DNA from: Burkholderia sp. PAMC 26561
Lineage (GTDB): Bacteria; Pseudomonadota; Gammaproteobacteria; Burkholderiales; Burkholderiaceae
NCBI RefSeq assembly: GCF_001557535.2
Contig: NZ_CP014315.1
Location: 806,001 to 870,000, forward strand
Direction of reading: 5' to 3'
DNA length: 64,000 bases
This document shows, piece by piece, positions 42,432 to 51,457 of the stretch. The position numbers were made by a program, and so were the translations under genes. Below the pieces are notes generated by a model. It was not told where the DNA came from and made no database searches. It saw nothing but the letters and a program-made list of their open reading frames with translations. The stretch's first letter is position 1. Each line of letters starts with the position of its first letter.

Positions 42432-44657
42432 ATGGAGTGGGCAACAGGGACGCGTCGGAATGCGATCGCGGCAGCGACGGGCATCGCCTTCTACGCAGCG
42501 GCGGCCACATATGCGCACGCCCAGGCAGCAGCCCAGGGTACGGAGACCCAGGGCGCACAGCCGGATAGCAAGACACAACAAGGCGCAACGCCCGGAGACA
42601 CGTTGCCTGCGATAACGGTCAATGCGGGATCGGAAGGAGACGGCACGGTCGGGCTCGTGGCGAAACGCAGCGCGACGGGCACGAAGACCGATACGCCGAT
42701 CAACGAGATCCCGCAGACCATCAACGTGATCACGGCCGCGCAGATGGAGCAGACCGGCGCGACCAGCATCAATGAAGCCTTGCGTTATACGCCTGGGTTT
42801 TCATCGTATGGAGCGGATGTTCGATCGGACTGGTACTCGGCGTTGCGGGGCTTCACGCCAAGCGTGTTCCAGGATGGGCTGCAGGTTCCCAACACGCTCA
42901 ACCTGGCGAGCTGGCGCGTCGATCCCTACATGATCGACAGCATCACGATCCTGCGCGGGCCGACATCGGTGCTGTACGGGCAGGGCGATCCGGGTGCGAT
43001 CGTGGACATTCAGAGCAAGCTCGCGAACGGCGAACGCGTGCGTCAGGTCGAGATGCAACTCGGCGACTACGCACGCAAGCAGATTGCGTTCGACATTGGT
43101 GACAAGATCGACAAGGACGGAACCTTGTCGTATCGGTTCGTTGGTGTAGGACGTGACGGCAACTCGCTGACGGGTCCGCATGCGGAGCAACGCGTATCGT
43201 TCGCGCCTTCAATCAAATGGCAGCCGACCGCAAGTACATCGCTCACGATTGCGGCGAGCTATTTGCAGGATTGGGGCGACGCATCGAACAACTTCCTGCC
43301 CGCCGAAGGCACCGTCCTGCCCAATCCCAACGGCAAGATCTCACCGGACCTGTACACGGGCGATCCAACGTATTCGTACTACCGCAAGAAAGAATGGTCG
43401 GTGGGTTATCAGTTCGAGCACAAGTTCGATCCCATCTGGACGTTCCGCCAGAACGTGCGCTGGATGCACCTGTCGCTCGATCAGGGCGCTGTATGGGGCG
43501 CCGGACTCGATGCCAGCGACCCGACGCAGCAGACCATGTCGCGTTACGCCGGCTTGTTCCAGCCGAACTACAGCCGCTTCGATGTCGACAATCAGGCGCA
43601 AGCGCGTTTTGGCACCGGTCCGGTCGAGCACACGCTTCTGCTCGGTTTTGAATACAACCGCCAGAACACCACAGACAGCGAATGGCTTGCGCAAGGGCCA
43701 AGCCTGAACATGTACAACCCGGTTTATACGCCGGTATCGACCGCGATCTTCGCCGGTCCCGATTCGTACGGGCAAACCAATACGCGTTCATCGATGGACA
43801 GCTTCGGCGTCTATGCGCAGGACCAGATCAAGTGGCAGCGCTGGGTGCTGACGCTCGGCGGCCGTCAGGACTGGAGCAACACGAAGCAGGACGACCTGGT
43901 CGCGGGTACGCAGTTCAAGCAGGACGATCATGCGTTCTCGGGACGCGCGGGGCTGGTGTTCCTCGGCGACTACGGACTGTCGCCTTACGTCAATTACGCG
44001 ACATCGTTCAATCCTACGGTTGGCGTGAAGTTGGCCGGCGGCGGCCTGGCTGAACCCACGAAGGGCAAGCAGATCGAAGCGGGTCTGCGCTGGCAGCCGC
44101 CGAGCAAAAACCTGATGCTCAACGCAGCGGTCTACCAGATCAACCAGACCAACGTCCTCACGCCTGATCCAACCGATCCGACCAATACGTTTTCGATTCA
44201 GACGGGCGAAGTGCGTTCGCGCGGTATCGAGTTGAGCGCAGTCGGCAAGGTGACGCGCAATGTATCGGTGATCGCGGCATACGTGTATCAGGATGTGAAG
44301 AACATCAAGGCCAACGACGACTCGCTCAACAAGTGGCCGGTGTCGATTCCGTTGCCGCGCCAGATGGCTTCGCTCTGGGGCGACTGGACTTGGCATACGG
44401 GTCCGCTCGCGGGTCTCGGTCTTGGCGCGGGTATCAGGTATCAAAGCGGACTGGCGGGCGCCTACGACAACTCGCTCTACGTGCCGAGCTACACCGTGTA
44501 CGACGCCGCGATCCACTACGACACGCGTAACTGGCGCTTCGCGGTCAATGCGCAGAACATCTTCAACCGCACGTTCGTCAGCGGTTGCCAGTCGACATCG
44601 ACGTGCTTCTACGGCAACCCGCGCACCGTGGTGGCGACCGCGAGATACGACTGGTAA
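42432..44657 (+). CDS. TonB-dependent ferric-siderophore receptor
   Basis: A 741-residue outer-membrane receptor. The signal peptide ends around AATYAHA-QA. The plug domain shows INEIPQTINVITAAQMEQTGATSINEALRYTPGF and the loop ILRGPTSVLYGQGDPGAIVD. The C-terminal strands end in ...VATARYDW with the terminal aromatic residue needed for outer-membrane insertion. Length and plug fit OrbA/FpvA-like siderophore receptors; there is no N-terminal signalling domain of the FpvA type, so it is not expected to drive a sigma/anti-sigma relay. It is embedded in the biosynthetic operon and should take up the ferric form of its product. Confidence 0.92.
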   Translation: MEWATGTRRNAIAAATGIAFYAAAATYAHAQAAAQGTETQGAQPDSKTQQGATPGDTLPAITVNAGSEGDGTVGLVAKRSATGTKTDTPINEIPQTINVITAAQMEQTGATSINEALRYTPGFSSYGADVRSDWYSALRGFTPSVFQDGLQVPNTLNLASWRVDPYMIDSITILRGPTSVLYGQGDPGAIVDIQSKLANGERVRQVEMQLGDYARKQIAFDIGDKIDKDGTLSYRFVGVGRDGNSLTGPHAEQRVSFAPSIKWQPTASTSLTIAASYLQDWGDASNNFLPAEGTVLPNPNGKISPDLYTGDPTYSYYRKKEWSVGYQFEHKFDPIWTFRQNVRWMHLSLDQGAVWGAGLDASDPTQQTMSRYAGLFQPNYSRFDVDNQAQARFGTGPVEHTLLLGFEYNRQNTTDSEWLAQGPSLNMYNPVYTPVSTAIFAGPDSYGQTNTRSSMDSFGVYAQDQIKWQRWVLTLGGRQDWSNTKQDDLVAGTQFKQDDHAFSGRAGLVFLGDYGLSPYVNYATSFNPTVGVKLAGGGLAEPTKGKQIEAGLRWQPPSKNLMLNAAVYQINQTNVLTPDPTDPTNTFSIQTGEVRSRGIELSAVGKVTRNVSVIAAYVYQDVKNIKANDDSLNKWPVSIPLPRQMASLWGDWTWHTGPLAGLGLGAGIRYQSGLAGAYDNSLYVPSYTVYDAAIHYDTRNWRFAVNAQNIFNRTFVSGCQSTSTCFYGNPRTVVATARYDW

Positions 44658-44689
44658 GCAAGGTTCGATCTTCACGTGTTGAGCAGGAG

Positions 44690-44716
44690 CGCGCGGTGCA
44701 TCCGGACCGCGCGTTT
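44690..44716 (+). terminator. hairpin after the receptor gene
   Basis: CGCGCGGT, loop GCATCCGG, ACCGCGCG, then TTT. A stable 8-base stem but with only three Ts, 33 bases after the receptor stop. It may act as a partial terminator that lowers expression of the two tailoring genes downstream. Confidence 0.4.
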
Positions 44717-44748
44717 GCAGCTAATCTCCCGATCTTCAATCCAACGTC

Positions 44749-45591
44749 ATGTCGAAGAAGAAACTCGTTTATATCCTGTCGCTGAGGAACGCTGCCGCAG
44801 ACCGTGCGGGGCAGCAGATCGAATACAAGGGCGGTCTTCGATACATGAAGTCGCCGCTCGAATTCCTGGCTGACCGCCTGAACACTACCCCGCTCGGCGA
44901 TGACTACTCGCTGGAGGGCGTGATCTACGACGACGATGAAGGCTCGCCCGCGGATCGCGGAAAGCTCAGGCACTACGGCTTTTCGTGCCAGCCGGGCAAG
45001 CAGTGGATTCATCCAGCCGATTTACGTGTGCATGGAAAAGAGGTCAACAACCTGCTGCACGCAATTCCATCCACTTACAGGCGACTCGCGCGGAACGCGC
45101 CTGAACGCGTGCCGCAAAAAAGCGCGTTCGAGCATCGCTTGCTTGAAAAGCTGCTCGAACTCGAAGCGGATTGTGTCGTGCTCGACGGATTGCTCGTGAT
45201 CCTCGATGAACTCGTGCGTCCCGGTGCGGTGTTTCACCGGCGGATTGCGAACATTCATCCGGGCGTGACGCGCCTCGATTCGCCTTATGAACGTCGTGGT
45301 GCTTACGCGACGCTCGACGCGCTGCATGGCGCCCGCGGCGAAAAGGTGATCGACTGGACCACGATGCAGACCCAACCTGTCGCACCGGTGAACATGACGG
45401 GGGCGTCGTTTCATTACGTCGATAACGGCATCGACTCCGGCGAAGTGATCTTCGACGTGCTGAAGACCCCCATTCATGCAGATGACACCATCCTCGAGCT
45501 GCGCTGGAACAATTTCAACCTGAGCCTTTTCCCCGCGCTGGAAGGCGGCCTTGCCGCGATGGCGGATCGCTTCACGAAGGTGGCGCTTTGA
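44749..45591 (+). CDS. N5-hydroxyornithine formyltransferase (PvdF/OrbF-like)
   Basis: A 280-residue formyl-THF-dependent transferase. RIANIHPG (near residue 168) and the Asp in YVDNGIDSGEVIFD (near 228) correspond to the Asn, His and Asp catalytic residues of the formyltransferase fold. The N-terminus has IEYKGGLRYMKSPLEFLADRL, as in siderophore hydroxyornithine formyltransferases. It would make N5-formyl-N5-hydroxyornithine, the expected substrate of the last A domain. It follows the TonB receptor by 91 bases and precedes the acyltransferase by 64. Confidence 0.88.
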   Translation: MSKKKLVYILSLRNAAADRAGQQIEYKGGLRYMKSPLEFLADRLNTTPLGDDYSLEGVIYDDDEGSPADRGKLRHYGFSCQPGKQWIHPADLRVHGKEVNNLLHAIPSTYRRLARNAPERVPQKSAFEHRLLEKLLELEADCVVLDGLLVILDELVRPGAVFHRRIANIHPGVTRLDSPYERRGAYATLDALHGARGEKVIDWTTMQTQPVAPVNMTGASFHYVDNGIDSGEVIFDVLKTPIHADDTILELRWNNFNLSLFPALEGGLAAMADRFTKVAL

Positions 45592-45655
45592 CCGCGCGAC
45601 CCGTGCATCTGCGCCACCCTCTGCACCTGATTCGCCAAACGCCGGAGATACGACG

Positions 45656-46615
45656 ATGAACGTTTCTTATCATCCTGAAGCGATGGACGCCGGAAGCGCC
45701 ATTGCCGATTGCACATTCACCGGATGGCACGCGGAGCTTGCGCCGGAAGCGTTATTACCGGCGCTTGGAGAACTCTTCTGCGGGGAGCCTTCGCGTCAAG
45801 GCGCGACTGTCGCACTGTTCGTAGCCAAGGCAGACGCCCGGGCGCTCGACGCGTTCACCGCCCGCGCGATTGCCGAAGGCGTGATCGATAGCGTCCAATC
45901 CTTCGATGACCATGTCCTGCTCACGACATCACGCAGGACCTTCTGGCAGCAACCGCGCCCGTGGCTGAAGGCAACTGCATCGGGCGCCATGCCATCAACC
46001 TACACCGTGACGCAGGATCGTCGTCATCCGGTGCGCCCGCCGAATGCGAAAGGGACAATATACGAGCGTTATTTTCCGTTGATAGGCATGACGTTGAGCT
46101 TGCGCACGGTCGACCCGCAAGCCGACGCCGACGTCTTCAGCGATTGGATGAACCTCGATCGCGTCGCCTACTTCTGGGATCAGAAAGGCACGCGTGCGGA
46201 ACATGCTGCGTATCTGGAAGAGCGGCTGGCGGACCCGCACATGCATCCGATGATCGGTTATTTCGACGACAAACCTTTCGGGTATTTCGAGTTCTACTGG
46301 GCGAAGGAAGATCGCCTGGGGCCGTTCTACGATGCCGGCGATTTCGACCGCGGCCTGCATTTGCTTATAGGCGATGCGCAGTTCCAAAGCTCGGGCAAGC
46401 TCAAGGCTTGGTGGAGCGGGGTGCTGCACTACATGTTTATCGATGAACCTCGCACGCAGCGCCTGGTTGGCGAACCGCGTATCGATCATGTGCGGCATAT
46501 CGCGTACATGCACAGGATGGGGTTTTATACGCTCAAGGAATTCGACTTCCCGCACAAGCGCGCCGCGCTCACGGTGCTGGAGCGGCAGACCTTCTTCGAT
46601 ACGTTCAAGTTCTGA
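45656..46615 (+). CDS. siderophore GNAT acyltransferase (IucB/AlcB-type)
   Basis: A 319-residue protein. The first ~130 residues are a poorly conserved extension. The C-terminal part is the siderophore-type GNAT domain, with TLRTVDPQADADVFSDWMN-like opening, GYFDDKPFGYFEFYWAKEDR, GLHLLIGD and RLVGEPRIDHVRHIAYMHRMGF. The ATG at 45656 follows GGAGATACGACG. By analogy with OrbL/IucB it should acylate the hydroxylamine of N5-hydroxyornithine, giving the first residue. Whether the donor is acetyl- or a longer acyl-CoA cannot be read. It is the last gene of the siderophore operon and ends 6 bases before a convergent gene. Confidence 0.85.
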   Translation: MNVSYHPEAMDAGSAIADCTFTGWHAELAPEALLPALGELFCGEPSRQGATVALFVAKADARALDAFTARAIAEGVIDSVQSFDDHVLLTTSRRTFWQQPRPWLKATASGAMPSTYTVTQDRRHPVRPPNAKGTIYERYFPLIGMTLSLRTVDPQADADVFSDWMNLDRVAYFWDQKGTRAEHAAYLEERLADPHMHPMIGYFDDKPFGYFEFYWAKEDRLGPFYDAGDFDRGLHLLIGDAQFQSSGKLKAWWSGVLHYMFIDEPRTQRLVGEPRIDHVRHIAYMHRMGFYTLKEFDFPHKRAALTVLERQTFFDTFKF

Positions 46616-46621
46616 GCACGG

Positions 46622-47068
46622 CTAGAACACGGCGATCATCACCACACCGATCGCCGCGAGCGCCGCGCCGCCAATGCGCAACCACGTGGCCGGCCGCACT
46701 TCGAATCCGAGCAAGCCGAAGTGATCCAGCAACACCGACGTGATAACCGCAGAAATCACCACGATGGTCGTGAACGTTGCCGAGCCGAGTTTTTTCGTGA
46801 TGAGCAGCGTACACATCAGGAACAACACGTTGCACAGGCCGCCCATGTACGCCCACCAAGGGACATCGGCGAGTTTCGAAATGCTTGTCTTCAGCGGGAA
46901 GCCGAGAAAGGGCATGGCGGCAAGCAGGCAGGCCGCACCGATTGCATAAACAATGAAAGCCGCGACTATCGGCGCCTGGATCGTCTTGAGCAGCGCCGAG
47001 TTGCTGCCCGACTGCAGCGGATTGGAGATGCCGGCAAGGATCGCAAAGAACGCAGGAAGCCATTGCAT
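46622..47068 (-). CDS. DMT-family transporter (YdcZ/DUF606-like)
   Basis: A 148-residue protein with about five hydrophobic helices: FAILAGISNPLQSGSNSALLK at the N-terminus, then FIVYAIGAACLLAAM, MGGLCNVLFLMCTLLIT, FTTIVVISAVITSVLL and IGGAALAAIGVVMIAVF. This is the size and order of YdcZ-type small DMT members. The ATG at 47068 is used; a start at 47101 would overlap the upstream gene by 23 bases. It follows the Gfo/Idh oxidoreductase by 10 bases, so both are probably one operon. Substrate unknown. Confidence 0.8.
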   Translation of the reverse strand: MQWLPAFFAILAGISNPLQSGSNSALLKTIQAPIVAAFIVYAIGAACLLAAMPFLGFPLKTSISKLADVPWWAYMGGLCNVLFLMCTLLITKKLGSATFTTIVVISAVITSVLLDHFGLLGFEVRPATWLRIGGAALAAIGVVMIAVF

Positions 47069-47078
47069 GGACGCACGC

Positions 47079-48254
47079 TCACTTGTCTGAGAGACGGGCA
47101 TCGCGGAAGGCGTCCGGGCCCGATATGGGTTCGAGCATGATCGGCCGGTTCTCTGCCGCCGACCGATAGATCGCTTCCATGATGCGCTGGTCCTGCAGAC
47201 CTTCTTCGCCGGGTGTTCCCGGCGTGCGTCCAGTCAGCACGCATTCGGCCATGTGGTCCATCTCCGCGCCGAACTGGTTTTTCTCCTCCGACACACGTTC
47301 TTCCGATACCTCGACATCCTCGCGTGCGGCAGACCTGTGATTCACGTAAAGCCGGATGCCTTTGTACGAGAACGCCGGGTCGAGCTTGACGGTCGCGGTC
47401 TGGAAGTGAAGCCTCGCGTGCCGCGATTCATGTGCGTCGTAGGCCGCTGAAAAACGCCCGACGACGCCTGATGGAAACCGCATCTGCCACGCGACATTCT
47501 CTTCGATCTCGGTGAAACGTACATCACCCGGCGTGCTCCACACCCACGCCATCACTTCGACGGGTTCCTCACCCGTCACGAAGCGCGCGAAGTTCAGGCA
47601 GTAAAGTCCGATGTCAGGCAGTGAACCGCCGCCCGCGAGCTTCGCTTCGTGACGCCACTGGCTTGCGTCATCCTGTACCTGACCGTTGTGCGCCTCAATG
47701 ATCTTGAGCTTGCCGAATTCACCCGAGCGCACCATTTTCGCGACGTCGCGATTGTGCGGTTCATATTGCAACCGGTAAGCGACCATCAACTTGACGCCGG
47801 CATCAGCGCAAGCTTCAACCATTTCGAGCGCCTCGGCCGACGTGTTGCTGAGCGGCTTCTCGCACAGCACGTGTTTGCCGATCCGCGCGGCCTGGATGAC
47901 TTGCTCATGATGCATGCCGTTCGGCGTCACGATATAAACCGCCTGCACATCTGCATTGTGCGCAAGCTTGTCCCACTCGTCGTATGCGTAGACCGCGTCC
48001 GCCAGCACCCCGTATTGCGCTGCAATGCGCCGGCCTTTTTCCTTATCGCCGGTCATGACGGCGGCAAGCTTGCATAGCTTGCACGACGCAAGCGCCGGCA
48101 GGATGGAGTCCAGACTAAGACGGCCTAGCCCAATGACGGCAAATCCCACGCGTTGTCCGGGTGCAAGCGGTGGGTCTTCGGGCGATGCACGCCGCTCGCT
48201 TGCGGCAACGAACGGTGGGCGCGCTTCCGGGTGATCCTGATTCGGTACGGACAT
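47079..48254 (-). CDS. Gfo/Idh/MocA family oxidoreductase
   Basis: A 391-residue NAD(P)-dependent sugar oxidoreductase. After a ~35-residue polar extension it shows the nucleotide motif VGFAVIGLGRLSLDSILPAL, then AVYIVTPNGMHHEQVIQAA and the catalytic HVLCEKPLSNT (EKP). The C-terminal α/β domain contains GGGSLPDIGLYCLNFARF. This layout resembles glucose-fructose oxidoreductase-like proteins. No Tat or Sec signal is obvious. GGAG lies 9 bases before the ATG. It is followed by the small DMT transporter. Confidence 0.87.
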   Translation of the reverse strand: MSVPNQDHPEARPPFVAASERRASPEDPPLAPGQRVGFAVIGLGRLSLDSILPALASCKLCKLAAVMTGDKEKGRRIAAQYGVLADAVYAYDEWDKLAHNADVQAVYIVTPNGMHHEQVIQAARIGKHVLCEKPLSNTSAEALEMVEACADAGVKLMVAYRLQYEPHNRDVAKMVRSGEFGKLKIIEAHNGQVQDDASQWRHEAKLAGGGSLPDIGLYCLNFARFVTGEEPVEVMAWVWSTPGDVRFTEIEENVAWQMRFPSGVVGRFSAAYDAHESRHARLHFQTATVKLDPAFSYKGIRLYVNHRSAAREDVEVSEERVSEEKNQFGAEMDHMAECVLTGRTPGTPGEEGLQDQRIMEAIYRSAAENRPIMLEPISGPDAFRDARLSDK

Positions 48255-48463
48255 GTGTGCTCCACAAGTCGATATTCAGGTTGTGGCCCGGCGTGGCCAG
48301 GCATCGATGATTTCGTGGAGCACGGAGCATTCCAGCGAATTCGCGTGACGAATGTCGATCGACGAAACTTGAACAGGTATTTGAATCCGGTAGCGAATGC
48401 AGGAGAATGGCAGGCGTTGCTTCACATCCGATCGAACGACCACTGTCAGAGAAAGAGGAATCC

Positions 48464-48856
48464 ATGAGCCAGATGAAACCCATCGAATACGCGGATGCCG
48501 CGCCGGAAGTGAAGGCCGTTTACGACGATATCAAGGAGAAACGGGGCGTCCCGGACGTCAACAACTTCTGGAAGTTCATCGCGCAGCATCCGCCAACGCT
48601 TGCGCGGACCTGGGACAGTATCAAGGACGTGATGGCGCCGGGCGCGCTCGATCCGCTCGTGAAGGAGTTGCTGTACGTCGCGGTGAGCGTAACGAACAAT
48701 TGTGGCTATTGCGTCGCGAGCCACACGGCCGCCGCGCGTCGCGCAGGCATGACCGATGAGATGTTCGGCGAGCTGATCGCCGTGGTCGGCATGGCCAACG
48801 AGACCAACAGGCTTGCGGTGGGATACCGCGTGCCTGTTGATCCTGCGTTCGAGTGA
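48464..48856 (+). CDS. carboxymuconolactone decarboxylase/AhpD-like protein
   Basis: A 130-residue helical protein with an intact redox motif NNCGYCVASHT (CxxC...H) near residue 77, as in AhpD-like peroxidases. The ATG at 48464 follows AAGAGGAATCC; the open frame to 48407 lacks a ribosome site. In contrast to the AhpD-like protein at 22461, both cysteines are present. Divergent from the Gfo/Idh gene and convergent with an SDR gene. Confidence 0.85.
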   Translation: MSQMKPIEYADAAPEVKAVYDDIKEKRGVPDVNNFWKFIAQHPPTLARTWDSIKDVMAPGALDPLVKELLYVAVSVTNNCGYCVASHTAAARRAGMTDEMFGELIAVVGMANETNRLAVGYRVPVDPAFE

Positions 48857-48886
48857 GATTCCGATGACCACCGGATGGCGTATGTC

Positions 48887-49696
48887 CTACGCTTCGGAGC
48901 GAGGATGCGGCGCATCGTCGAATGCGCCCCACACCGACTGATCGAAATTTACCATTGACCCGGTCATCATCCCCGAGTCATCGCTCGCCAGGAATGCAAC
49001 GGCCCGCGCGGCTTCCTCCGGCGCAATCAGCCTTCCGAAAGGTTGCCTGGCCGCGGCCTGTTCAAGCCAGTCATCGGCGGCGCCGTGATAGTCCCGCTGA
49101 ATCCGGTCCTCGCCGTCCGACGCCATCCATCCGAGGTTCAGGCCGTTCACGCGAATGCGGTTGCGCAACAACGCATACGCGGTGTTTTGCGTGAGCGTGG
49201 CGAGCGCGCCCTTCGATGCGCAATACGCCGCAATGAACGGTTGTCCCGCCATGGCCGACATGGAGCCGATGTTCACTATCGCCCCTTGGATATGCTCGCG
49301 CCGCATGACCTTGACTGTCTCCTGCATCAGGAAGAACGGCGCGCGAACGTTGGTCGCGAACATCCGGTCGAAGAGTGCGGGATCGGTATCGAGGATCGTG
49401 CCGCGATCAGTCAACGCCGCCGCGTTGACCAGGATATCGATACGGCCAAAGCGCGCGTCTGCTGCCCCGATCACCGCGCGGCAATCTTCAACCTGCGATA
49501 AATCCGCCTGCACGTAATGCACATCCGCGCCACTAGCCGCGCTCAACTCGCGGGCCTTGAGCTCGCCCTTGTCATGCGAGCGCCCGCAGATCACCACGCC
49601 CGCCGCACCGCGCTCAACGAACAACGCGGCGACCGCCGCGCCGAGTCCCTGCGTGCCGCCCGTAACCACGGCCACCTTGCCATTGAACTGTCCCAT
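48887..49696 (-). CDS. classical short-chain dehydrogenase/reductase
   Basis: A 269-residue SDR with the cofactor motif VVTGGTQGLGAAVA (TGxxxGxG), the NAAAL motif (NNAG-like), catalytic Ser in VNIGSMSAMAG, and YCASK (Tyr-x-x-x-Lys). It ends with GSMVNFDQSVWG, typical of this family. GGAGACG precedes the ATG. Probably an NAD(P)-dependent alcohol or sugar oxidoreductase; the substrate is unknown. Confidence 0.87.
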   Translation of the reverse strand: MGQFNGKVAVVTGGTQGLGAAVAALFVERGAAGVVICGRSHDKGELKARELSAASGADVHYVQADLSQVEDCRAVIGAADARFGRIDILVNAAALTDRGTILDTDPALFDRMFATNVRAPFFLMQETVKVMRREHIQGAIVNIGSMSAMAGQPFIAAYCASKGALATLTQNTAYALLRNRIRVNGLNLGWMASDGEDRIQRDYHGAADDWLEQAAARQPFGRLIAPEEAARAVAFLASDDSGMMTGSMVNFDQSVWGAFDDAPHPRSEA

Positions 49697-50203
49697 CGAT
49701 TTCGTCTCCGTTGTTGGTAGATCCTGCGTTGCGTCGGGTTCGCCCCCAGGCTTGCTCAGTGGAAACGATATTCCAAATATCGGAATGAAGAAGTATTCAG
49801 TGCGTGTCCTGTTTCGAATATTTCAGGCGATCACACAGGATGGTCCGAAACGCGTTGGCCTGCTTCCCAACGTGCTGGACCGCAACAAGTACGAAATCAC
49901 AGCGTTCACCATCTCGAACGACTATGAAGGCATCGGTGTGCCGAGGCTTCGCCGCTTTGTCAGCGACACGCTCAAGAACCGCGAAGCAAACGGTTCCGCC
50001 GGCCACATCCATGAGCAATGGAGTTGCCCGACCGCACACGAAAGTGGTCCCGGTGCCGGTTCCAATCCAGCATCGGAAATAACATTATCCGGAATCGGTC
50101 GTTTTGCGCCGTGAAAGGCGTCTCTATACTTTGACGCTCGAGCTGCAGGCAATTCCGATTCCCGGACCCCGCGCGCACCAAACACCACACAAGGAATGAA
50201 AGC
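49697..50203. other. 507-base region between SDR and sulfur genes
   Basis: A divergent promoter region. It holds one weak small reading frame (49785-50114) and an inverted repeat ATTCC-N7-GGAAT at 49770-49786 that could be a LysR-type site. A TATACT at 50125-50130 may be the -10 box of the monooxygenase gene, with only a weak -35 (TTTTGC, 17-base spacer). Confidence 0.4.
49785..50114 (+). CDS. possible small hypothetical protein
   Basis: 109 residues from the ATG at 49785 (MKKYSVRVLFRIFQAITQDG), preceded by TATCGGA, which is only a weak ribosome site. The first ~70 residues look protein-like, with a mix of charged and hydrophobic residues; the C-terminal part is low-complexity. No family recognised. 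It may be a remnant gene or chance. Confidence 0.25.
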   Translation: MKKYSVRVLFRIFQAITQDGPKRVGLLPNVLDRNKYEITAFTISNDYEGIGVPRLRRFVSDTLKNREANGSAGHIHEQWSCPTAHESGPGAGSNPASEITLSGIGRFAP

Positions 50204-51421
50204 ATGACTTCAGCGCAGGGAGTTGCCTCGACATCTCGTCTCGATACCGCATTGGCCGCCTTGCCGGCACTGGCGGAAAAGATCGGCGAAGACAGCGCTG
50301 CGCGAGAGTTGCGGCGCGAGCTTCCATTCGACGGTTTCGCGGTGTTTCGCAAGTCGGAGCTCGGCTTGCTGCGCATTCCGGTCGAATGGGGCGGCCTTGG
50401 CGGGTCGCTCGAGGACTTGTTCCAGGTGATCGCCACGATCGGCGCAAAAGAGTCTAACGTTGCGCACGCATTGCGCATTCACTATGACCTGACCGAGTCG
50501 CTGTTGCTCGCGCCGAGATCGGAATTCAACGACAAACAAATCGGCCGCGTACTCGAAGGCGCGATTTTCGGCGGCGCTTCAACCGAGCGCGGCACGTCCC
50601 GCCCGGGCGAGATCGGCACCGTGCTGAAACGCGATGGTGAACACTTCCGGGTGAGCGGCAAGAAATACTATTCGACGGGAACCGCGTTCTCCGATTTCGC
50701 GCGCATCAATGTGCAAAACGAAGAGAACGAACCGGTCAGTATCGTCATTCCGGTCAATCGGGAAGGCGTACAAGTGCTCGATGACTGGGACGGCATGGGC
50801 CAGCGGATGACCGCGAGCGGCAGCCTCGTTTTGGATAACGTCCAGGTGTTCGCACACGAAGTCATGAAGCGCGGTTACACCACGCTTGCGGGAAGACACG
50901 GCGGGGCGTTGCGGCAATTGCACCTGGTCGCGGTGGCTGCCGGCATCGTGCGCAATGTTGTAGCGGATGCCGAGAACTACGTACTCAATCATGGACGGCC
51001 GGTGCTGCACAGTCCGGCTGAATCAGCGCGCACGGATCACTTCATCCAGCAGGTCGTGGGCGACCTCGGGGCGCACAGTCACGCAATCGATGCACTCGTG
51101 CAACAGAACGCCCGCGTGCTCGATCGCTCGGCAAGTGCAATCCGCAATCAAGACGGTAACGCCGAAGAACGCGTGCTGCAAGGTGCGCTCGCCACCGCGA
51201 AGACGCAGATCGTGGTGAGCAAGCTGGCGTTGCACGCTGCAGAACATCTGTTCGAGGCGGGCGGCGCATCGGCCACATCGCGCGTGCACAACTTCGATCG
51301 TCACTGGCGTAATCTGCGCACGATCTTCAGCCACAACCCGCTGCTGCACAAGGCGCGCGTGATCGGCAATTATCAGTTGAACGGCGACACGACCCATCTG
51401 ACGGAAGGGCGCGTGTTCTGA
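50204..51421 (+). CDS. acyl-CoA-dehydrogenase-fold flavin monooxygenase (DszC/SfnB-like)
   Basis: A 405-residue acyl-CoA dehydrogenase-fold protein (EWGGLGGSLEDLFQVIATIG, GGASTERGTSRPGEIG, FRVSGKKYYSTGTAFSD, and the C-terminal helical domain). Those members that sit next to TauD and sulfonate-transport genes use reduced FMN to oxygenate organosulfur compounds rather than oxidising acyl-CoA. It has AAGGAATGAAAGC before the ATG, and a TauD gene follows 36 bases downstream. Context therefore points to sulfur scavenging. The substrate is not known. Confidence 0.83.
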   Translation: MTSAQGVASTSRLDTALAALPALAEKIGEDSAARELRRELPFDGFAVFRKSELGLLRIPVEWGGLGGSLEDLFQVIATIGAKESNVAHALRIHYDLTESLLLAPRSEFNDKQIGRVLEGAIFGGASTERGTSRPGEIGTVLKRDGEHFRVSGKKYYSTGTAFSDFARINVQNEENEPVSIVIPVNREGVQVLDDWDGMGQRMTASGSLVLDNVQVFAHEVMKRGYTTLAGRHGGALRQLHLVAVAAGIVRNVVADAENYVLNHGRPVLHSPAESARTDHFIQQVVGDLGAHSHAIDALVQQNARVLDRSASAIRNQDGNAEERVLQGALATAKTQIVVSKLALHAAEHLFEAGGASATSRVHNFDRHWRNLRTIFSHNPLLHKARVIGNYQLNGDTTHLTEGRVF

Positions 51422-51457
51422 ACGATTTTCACGAAGGATCCATCGAGGAGATGCACG

